Part shown: piece by piece, positions 59,289-64,000 of the stretch
Layout: each line of letters starts with the position of its first letter
How positions within the stretch are numbered: position 1 is the first letter of the stretch
Assembly: GCF_003850345.1 (NCBI RefSeq)
Contig: NZ_CP027707.1
Span: 2,046,001-2,110,000, forward strand
Length of the DNA stretch: 64,000 bases
Direction of reading: 5' to 3'
DNA from: Pseudomonas chlororaphis subsp. piscium
GTDB taxonomy: Bacteria > Pseudomonadota > Gammaproteobacteria > Pseudomonadales > Pseudomonadaceae
Notes under the pieces: generated by a model
The model's database searches: none
What the model saw: only the letters and a program-made list of their open reading frames with translations
What the model was told of the DNA's origin: nothing
Translations under genes and position numbers: made by a program

Positions 59289-60455
59289 ATGTACCGCTTT
59301 TTCGAGCAGCTCAGTTCCCGTATCGCCGCGCCCTTTGTCCGCGAGAACAGCCGCAACAGCAAAGTCTGGCCGTGTCGCTGCGGGCAGTCGCTGTTCTTTC
59401 GCAATAGTCAGTGCCTGGCCTGTTCGGCGGCCTTGGGTTATCAGCCTGAGCAGAGTCGCCTGTCGTCGCTGCAGCCGGGGTCGGAGGTCGATACCTGGCT
59501 GCTGGATGTCGACCCGCAGGCGGGGCTGTTCCGGCGCTGCGACAACCTCGATACCCCGGCGGCCTGTAACTGGCTGCTGCCGGCTTATGGCGCCGACACC
59601 TTGTGTGTGGCGTGCCGGCTGAACCGGACCATTCCCGATCTTGGCGTACCGGAAAATCCCGAACGCTGGCGCAAGGTGGAAATCGCCAAGCGCCGTCTGG
59701 TGGCGCAACTGGTGAGCCTGGGGTTGCCGCTGATCGCCAAGACCGAGGATGAAGCGGCTGGCCTGGCTTTCGATTTCCTCGGTGTCGATCGGCAGGGTAA
59801 GGCGCCGATGACCGGCCACGCCAACGGCCTGATCACCCTCGACATCAAGGAAGCCGATGACGCCTATCGCGAGCAGGTGCGGGTACAGATGCGCGAACCC
59901 TATCGCACCTTGCTCGGCCACTTCCGGCATGAGGTGGGGCATTACTACTGGGACCGCCTGATCGCCAACAGCCATTGGCTGGAACCCTGTCGCGCACTGT
60001 TCGGCGACGAGCGTGCGAGCTACGCCGAGGCCCTGGACCGGCATTATCAACAGGGCGCGCCGAACGATTGGTCGCAGGCCTACGTCAGCGCCTACGCCAC
60101 CATGCACCCCTGGGAAGACTGGGCGGAAACCTGGGCCCATTACCTGCACATGATGGACGCGGTCGATACCGCGTTGGGCTTCGGCATGAGTGCCCGGGAA
60201 ATGGACTTCGACTACCAGCCGTTCCCACTCGATACTCTGTATGACCCACAGCACCCAGGCGGCCCGGCGTTCCTCTCTTTCGTCAACGCCTGGATCGAAC
60301 TGGCGGGCATGCTCAACGAATTGTCACGCAGCATGGGCCAGCCGGACTTCTATCCCTTCATCCTGCCACCGGCAGTAATCGCCAAGCTGCACTTCATCCA
60401 CCTGGTGATCCAGCAAGCCGGCGGCAAGGCCGACGAAGTGCTCGAACAAGCCTGA
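59289..60455 (+). CDS. Putative zinc-ribbon metallopeptidase
   Basis: A 388-residue protein. The N-terminus carries zinc-ribbon cysteines (CRCGQSLFFRNSQCLAC), with a further CVAC later. The catalytic-type motif H214-E-V-G-H218 starts the helix HEVGHYYWDRL, and a downstream Glu is likely in PWEDWAETWAHYLH. It matches the family usually named putative zinc-binding metallopeptidase. No signal peptide is seen. The substrate is unknown. It stands alone between repeats. Confidence 0.82.
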   Translation: MYRFFEQLSSRIAAPFVRENSRNSKVWPCRCGQSLFFRNSQCLACSAALGYQPEQSRLSSLQPGSEVDTWLLDVDPQAGLFRRCDNLDTPAACNWLLPAYGADTLCVACRLNRTIPDLGVPENPERWRKVEIAKRRLVAQLVSLGLPLIAKTEDEAAGLAFDFLGVDRQGKAPMTGHANGLITLDIKEADDAYREQVRVQMREPYRTLLGHFRHEVGHYYWDRLIANSHWLEPCRALFGDERASYAEALDRHYQQGAPNDWSQAYVSAYATMHPWEDWAETWAHYLHMMDAVDTALGFGMSAREMDFDYQPFPLDTLYDPQHPGGPAFLSFVNAWIELAGMLNELSRSMGQPDFYPFILPPAVIAKLHFIHLVIQQAGGKADEVLEQA

Positions 60456-60471
60456 CACCGCCAACTGCTTC

Positions 60472-60559
60472 TGTAGGAGCGAAGCTTGCTCGCGATGCAG
60501 GCGACTCGGTCCGGCAGAAGACCGCGGCGATGCTATCGCGAGCAAGCTTCGCTCCTACC
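60472..60559. repeat. REP-type inverted repeat pair (AGCTTGCTC class)
   Basis: CTGTAGGAGCGAAGCTTGCT faces AGCAAGCTTCGCTCCTACC across a 40-base spacer. It lies between the ends of two convergent genes. Confidence 0.88.
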
Positions 60560-60567
60560 AGGGGCGG

Positions 60568-60954
60568 TCAGCGAGCTGTGCGCACGCCATCGAGCAGCGC
60601 ATCAACCGCCGCGCGAGCCATCTCCACGGAATGCACCATGGACCAGATCAACCCGCGTTCGATGCCGCTGCCCTGTTCGGTGATTTCATCCGAGACTTCT
60701 TCGGCGCATTTGAGCAGCAGCGAAACATGCATCAAGGCTTCTTCGGCATTTACCCCGGCCTGCACCGCGAACAGCGGGCGCTGCTGGGCGTCGCGCAGGC
60801 CGAACGGCTGGCTGCGGGTTTCTTTGAGCTGTGTGAGCAGTGGTTGCTTCTGGTCGTTGAGCGACAGGAGCAGGGAGATATTCGCCGCATCCAGTTCAGG
60901 ATCGCGTAGTCGGCGCGGGGTAGTGAGTGGCGGATCGGGGACGAGCTTTTTCAT
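60568..60954 (-). CDS. DUF6124/DUF3077-like small protein of unknown function
   Basis: A 128-residue protein that resembles a family frequent in Pseudomonas, with the start MKKLVPDPPLTTPR and a C-terminal half of helices (VNAEEALMHVSLLLKCAEEV and a long HSVEMARAAVDALL). No enzyme motif or membrane segment is visible. The ATG at 60954 follows AGGTACCC. The frame stays open upstream to 61206, but that part is a structured leader whose reading is probably incidental. Function unknown. Confidence 0.72.
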   Translation of the reverse strand: MKKLVPDPPLTTPRRLRDPELDAANISLLLSLNDQKQPLLTQLKETRSQPFGLRDAQQRPLFAVQAGVNAEEALMHVSLLLKCAEEVSDEITEQGSGIERGLIWSMVHSVEMARAAVDALLDGVRTAR

Positions 60955-61204
60955 GTGGGTACCTACGACTCTCTGAAAGATGAAAGCCGCCAATCTCGCT
61001 TCCACACGAGAGGGTGGCAGCCATGCGTGGGTGTGGAAGACCGGGGAGTCCTTGGTACCCAAAACCCGGCGCACCCGAAGGTGCCCCACGCATGGTCGCC
61101 ATAACACGGACCTGCGGACGCAAAACGTCAGCAGTCGCTGTTGAGCGCTGTACCAATGACTTTTCCAGACTTCCACATCCGGGTCGTTGAAACTGCAACG
61201 ACCC
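60955..61204 (-). promoter_or_regulatory. Structured leader RNA upstream of the DUF6124-like gene
   Basis: Four pairings can be seen on the minus-strand transcript: a 9-bp 5' hairpin (61204-61196 with 61189-61181); an 11-bp stem (61095-61085 with 61031-61021) that encloses two small hairpins; a 9-bp stem (61039-61031 with 61007-60999); and a 7-bp pairing of GGGTACC (61060-61054) with the Shine-Dalgarno region GGTACCC (60963-60957). The second and third stems share base 61031 and interlock, so they should exclude each other. This is the layout of a translational switch; the ligand is unknown. Confidence 0.5.
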
Positions 61205-61343
61205 ACGCAGACTGCCCGATCAAATTCAGGGGTACAACCGGCCCAAAGGCGTTCCAGAGTTTCTAGGAAACCCCTTACAAAACAAAGCGAAAAATCGACT
61301 GCCGGCTCGCCGCAAAACTGCCATTCAGCTCATGCGTGGTCCC

Positions 61344-61478
61344 CTGTAGCCGCTGCCGCAGGCTGCGATCGACTGCGAAGCAGTCGCCAGCCATTTGATT
61401 GCGCGCCACCGAAACACGGTGTCACCCGCGATTGCGGCCGCTACGCGACCGAGCACAGCCTGCGGCAGCGGCTACAGG
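61344..61478. repeat. Long inverted repeat element (GTAGCCGCTGCC class)
   Basis: TGTAGCCGCTGCCGCAGGCT faces AGCCTGCGGCAGCGGCTACA as exact reverse complements at the two ends. The interior has the further hairpin GACTGCGAAGCAGTC. Confidence 0.9.
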
Positions 61479-61617
61479 AATCGGCGACTGGGCGGGGGAG
61501 AGGGGTAATGATCCAAGTACTTGAAGCTGTTCAGATTTTTTAATCTTTACGGAGCGGTTGTAACTTCGCCGCAGATAGGTACAATGGCGCGGCTCGCCGT
61601 CAGGTGAGCGTCGTTAT

Positions 61618-61727
61618 GGTGACCCCATTGGTCCCCTCGCAACGATCAGCCGTGAACCCGGTCAGGCCTGGAAGGGAGCAGCCGCAGCGGTGACATTGTG
61701 TGCCGGGGTGTGGCTGGTGGGGTTGCC
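61618..61727 (+). ncRNA. ffs: 4.5S RNA (bacterial small signal recognition particle RNA)
   Basis: The stretch GGTCAGGCCTGGAAGGGAGC (tetraloop and symmetric internal loop that bind Ffh) followed by AGCCGCAGCGG and TGTGCCGGGGTGTGGCTGG matches the 4.5S RNA apical domain. The 5' end GGTGACCCCATTGG pairs with the 3' end. The exact ends are estimated from this closing stem. As in P. aeruginosa, the gene lies downstream of ligA. Confidence 0.92.
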
Positions 61728-61988
61728 TCCATAACGCCCAAGCGATTTGTAGTCGCCCCTCTGTTTATATCCCTCTTTCGTTCTTTTGTAGCAACGCACG
61801 ATATTGATGATCTGCGTTTACTCTCCGTTCTGATATTTTTACTCCTTCATTACCTGTTAAGCCTTTCATGGCCCTTTGCCTTGCTTCCCTTCCTGCTATT
61901 GGGGAGAATCCTCGCCGCTTTGATACGCAATTTGTGTCATGGCATGGATGTTGTTACGGAAGTTATTCAAAAGGGTAGGGAGAAGGGC

Positions 61989-62477
61989 GTGAAGAAATTA
62001 TTTAAGTGGGTAGGCATCATCTTTGGTTGCCTGGTGGTTATCGGGATGGTTTCCAACGCAATGAAGTCTCCTGAGCAAAAGCAAGCCGAAGCTGCGGCGC
62101 TTGAGCAGCATCGTGTAGAGCAGGCTGCTGCTGAAAAGGCTAAGGTAGTCGCTGAATTGGCGGCGATGCCTGTCGTAACTGCCTCTGCTATTGCCTCGGC
62201 TTATGATGCAAACACGGTCGCGGCTGACCAGCAGTTCAAGGGTAAGAAGTTCAAGGTGTCGGGCACTGTTGCAGATATCAACACCAACTTCATGGGGCAG
62301 CCTTATGTAACGTTGCGCGGTGGTGTGAATCAGTTCATGGAGCCGCAATTTGCCTTTGAAAAGTCTGATGCTGAGCAGTTGGTCAGTCTCAAAAAAGGTT
62401 CGAAGGTTATCTTGCTTTGCACAGGTAAAGGCGATGTGGCGAAAGTCCCGATGTCGGATTCTTGCTCGCTGCTCTGA
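61989..62477 (+). CDS. Membrane-anchored OB-fold protein (tRNA_anti-like)
   Basis: A 162-residue protein: one N-terminal hydrophobic segment (LFKWVGIIFGCLVVIGMV), a charged Ala/Glu/Lys coiled helix (about 30-65), then an OB-fold-like domain with GKKFKVSGTVADINTNF and PYVTLRG. The GTG at 61989 is chosen for the GGGAGAAGGG just upstream. The frame is open back to 61698 with a very hydrophobic stretch, so a longer protein is not excluded. The base composition is clearly lower in GC than the neighbours, suggesting transfer. Confidence 0.65.
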   Translation: MKKLFKWVGIIFGCLVVIGMVSNAMKSPEQKQAEAAALEQHRVEQAAAEKAKVVAELAAMPVVTASAIASAYDANTVAADQQFKGKKFKVSGTVADINTNFMGQPYVTLRGGVNQFMEPQFAFEKSDAEQLVSLKKGSKVILLCTGKGDVAKVPMSDSCSLL

Positions 62478-62499
62478 TTTATTTAACAGGCTCCATAAG

Positions 62500-62532
62500 A
62501 AGGGGGGGTCATTAAAAATGGACCCCTTTTTT
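62500..62532 (+). terminator. Intrinsic terminator after the OB-fold gene
   Basis: GGGGTC (62505-62510) and GACCCC (62521-62526) form a stem, extendable by G-T pairs, followed by six T. Confidence 0.85.
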
Positions 62533-62632
62533 GCATTCGGCCTTTGCTCATTCTGTATTTGACGGAAAAACGTCAGTCGACGTCTATCCAGGTCAACATT
62601 ACAAGGGTGTATTCAAAGCCCAGTCGCTCGTT

Positions 62633-63499
62633 TCATTTTCCCAATCGCTCCTGCAACAACTGCGCAAACGCGTCCCGTGCGGTGTAGCGTTCTATTTCCT
62701 TGTTCCAGACAAAACGAATGTCGATCGGTTGCAGGTCGGCGAAGCGGTGGCGCGTCAGGTCCGCGGACAGGGTGTAGCGGTCGAGCACGCCTTCCGGGGC
62801 CAGGGTCATGCCGGCGCCGGCGCTGACGCAGTTGATGATGGTGCCCCAGCTGGCGTAGCCGATGATGGTCGCGGTCACGTCGTGAGCGTTCAGCCAGTGC
62901 TCCAGGGCGCGGCGGTAAGGGCAGCCGCCGGGCCACATGAACAGGGTCTGGTCTTGCAGGTCTCGTGGGTTCAGTACGGGTGCGGCGTCGGCGCTGGCGA
63001 CCAGCACCAGGGGCTCGCTGTAGAGGGCGGTGCGCTCCAGTTTTGGGTGGGGCGTGTCGACTGCAACCAGCGCGCCGTCGATCCGGTGGTGTTGCAGCTC
63101 TTCGAACAGTTGCGACCAGGTGCCAGTTACCAACTCCAGGGTGACCTGGGGAAAGCGCTGGTGGAATTCCGCCAGCAGCGGCGGCAGGCGTCCGCCGGCA
63201 CAGGATTCGATGGCGCCGATGCGCAGGATGCCGCTGGGTTCGGCCTGGCGATCGACGGCGCGTTTGGCCTCGTCCACCAGGGCCAGGATGCGCTCGCTGT
63301 AACCCAGAAAGATCTCCCCATCCGGACTGATTTTCAGCCCGCGACCCACGCGGATAAACAGATTGGTGCCCAGTTCGCCTTCCAGTTGCTTGAGGCGGTT
63401 GGTGATGTTGGAGGGCACGCAATGCAGTTGTTCCGCCGCCCGGGCAATGCTGCCGGTGCGGGCGACCGCTTTCACCATCTTCAGCTGGCTCAGTTCCAT
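62633..63499 (-). CDS. LysR-family transcriptional regulator
   Basis: A 288-residue LysR regulator. The N-terminal helix-turn-helix spans about residues 1-60 (TGSIARAAEQLHCVPSNITNRLKQLE), followed by a periplasmic-binding-protein-like effector domain. It is divergent from the EamA-type transporter gene across a short gap, so it most likely controls that transporter; the effector is unknown. It is of the type often annotated near DMT exporters. Confidence 0.9.
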   Translation of the reverse strand: MELSQLKMVKAVARTGSIARAAEQLHCVPSNITNRLKQLEGELGTNLFIRVGRGLKISPDGEIFLGYSERILALVDEAKRAVDRQAEPSGILRIGAIESCAGGRLPPLLAEFHQRFPQVTLELVTGTWSQLFEELQHHRIDGALVAVDTPHPKLERTALYSEPLVLVASADAAPVLNPRDLQDQTLFMWPGGCPYRRALEHWLNAHDVTATIIGYASWGTIINCVSAGAGMTLAPEGVLDRYTLSADLTRHRFADLQPIDIRFVWNKEIERYTARDAFAQLLQERLGK

Positions 63500-63601
63500 T
63501 GCTCATTTCCAGTGAGGTCTGGTCTCAGTATCCGTTAATTGTGGTGAGTTGTGGTGGGCGAGAGACTGAAGACCTTCCTTGTGCTGCTGAGTGTCTGTCC
63601 C

Positions 63602-64000
63602 TTGAACATCTCACCTGCGTTGAAACTGGTCCTGGCGACCGCCGCGGTCATTCTGTGTTGGGCCTATTCCCCGGTGGGTATCCACATCGGTCTGGAGGGT
63701 TACGAGCCTGGCCATCTGGCGTTGCTGCGCTTTCTGATCGCCTCGCTGTTCATGGGGGCCATCGCCCTGGTGAAAAGAATCGCCCTGCCACGCTGGCGCG
63801 ATCTGCCCTGGTTGCTGGTGCTGGGCTTTTTTGCCATCACCCTGCATCACATCAGCCTCAACTATGGCCAGCAGGGGTTGAGCGCGGGGGCGTCCAGTGT
63901 GCTGGCGCAGTCCGCGCCGATCTTCAGCACCCTGATTGCGTTTTTCTGGTTGAGGGAGCCAGTCAGCAGCTGGCGCTGGGGTTGTGTCGGGCTGGGGTTG
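63602..64000 (+). CDS. EamA/DMT-family transporter, cut by the window end
   Basis: An open frame running off the window, with hydrophobic segments typical of a ten-helix drug/metabolite exporter (LKLVLATAAVILCWAYSPVG, LALLRFLIASLFMGAIALV, and the EamA-like QQGLSAGASSVLAQSAPIFS). The start is uncertain: TTG at 63602 gives the best N-terminus, while GTG codons at 63551 and 63581 are in frame. It is divergent from the LysR gene. Confidence 0.78.
   Translation, partial: MNISPALKLVLATAAVILCWAYSPVGIHIGLEGYEPGHLALLRFLIASLFMGAIALVKRIALPRWRDLPWLLVLGFFAITLHHISLNYGQQGLSAGASSVLAQSAPIFSTLIAFFWLREPVSSWRWGCVGLGL

Noticed and set aside
60955..61206. N-terminal extension of the DUF6124-like protein
   Set aside because: The encoded residues show no resemblance to the family as I know it, and the DNA is filled with perfect stems, which suits a leader RNA better than coding sequence.
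61698..61988. Hydrophobic N-terminal extension of the OB-fold protein, beginning inside the 4.5S RNA gene
   Set aside because: It would overlap a structural RNA gene and has no ribosome-binding site. The GTG at 61989 has a good one. A start between the two remains possible.

Overview
The window reads as ordinary core chromosome of a GC-rich Pseudomonas, most probably the P. fluorescens lineage (P. protegens / P. chlororaphis / P. fluorescens type). The basis is the gene order ppsR-ppsA, esterase, rraA-like, cmaX-crfX-cmpX-sigX-oprF, cobA-nitrate reductase-nirD-nirB, kinase-nasA-nasT-nasS, then guaD-xdhC-xdhB-xdhA, GntR-smc-zipA-ligA-ffs. As far as I recall, this order follows P. aeruginosa in several blocks. 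A dense set of intergenic REP-type repeats of the P. fluorescens group supports the placement.

Layout. 1-3287: a minus-strand cassette of a secreted retropepsin-like protein, a 7TM/inactive-transglutaminase membrane protein and an ATP-grasp ligase. 3557-12126: a complete 2-methylcitrate (propionate) operon, GntR-prpB-prpC-acnD-prpF-prpD. 12235-15603: PEP synthase with its divergent regulatory kinase/phosphatase. 15704-21378: hydrolase, RraA-like protein and the envelope-stress cluster cmaX, crfX, cmpX, sigX, oprF. 21456-33199: assimilatory nitrate/nitrite reduction, all on the minus strand, with siroheme synthesis, transport, a PP2C-kinase fusion and the NasS/NasT sensor-antiterminator pair. 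33456-42262: pyrD, rmf, rlmL, a diguanylate cyclase, dacB and yggL. 42494-50975: a BenE-type transporter, a GntR regulator and guanine/xanthine oxidation genes. 51244-58999: GntR, smc, zipA, ligA. 59289-64000: a zinc metallopeptidase, a DUF6124/DUF3077-like gene with a long structured leader, the 4.5S RNA gene, a lower-GC OB-fold protein, a LysR regulator and a truncated EamA transporter.

The most striking signal is regulatory. The three nitrate transcription units (nirB, nasA transporter, nasS) each carry, in the same order, a -24/-12 sigma-54 promoter, tandem short hairpins with six-base loops having A at position 1 and G at position 4, and an intrinsic terminator that overlaps the last hairpin. 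This is the layout expected for NasT (ANTAR) antitermination. It places nitrate reduction, nitrate uptake and the sensor genes themselves under one double control, by nitrogen status and by nitrate/nitrite. A second RNA signal lies upstream of the small gene at 60568-60954: a leader of about 250 nt with mutually exclusive stems and a possible Shine-Dalgarno-sequestering pairing.

No CRISPR array, insertion sequence, prophage or tRNA gene was seen.
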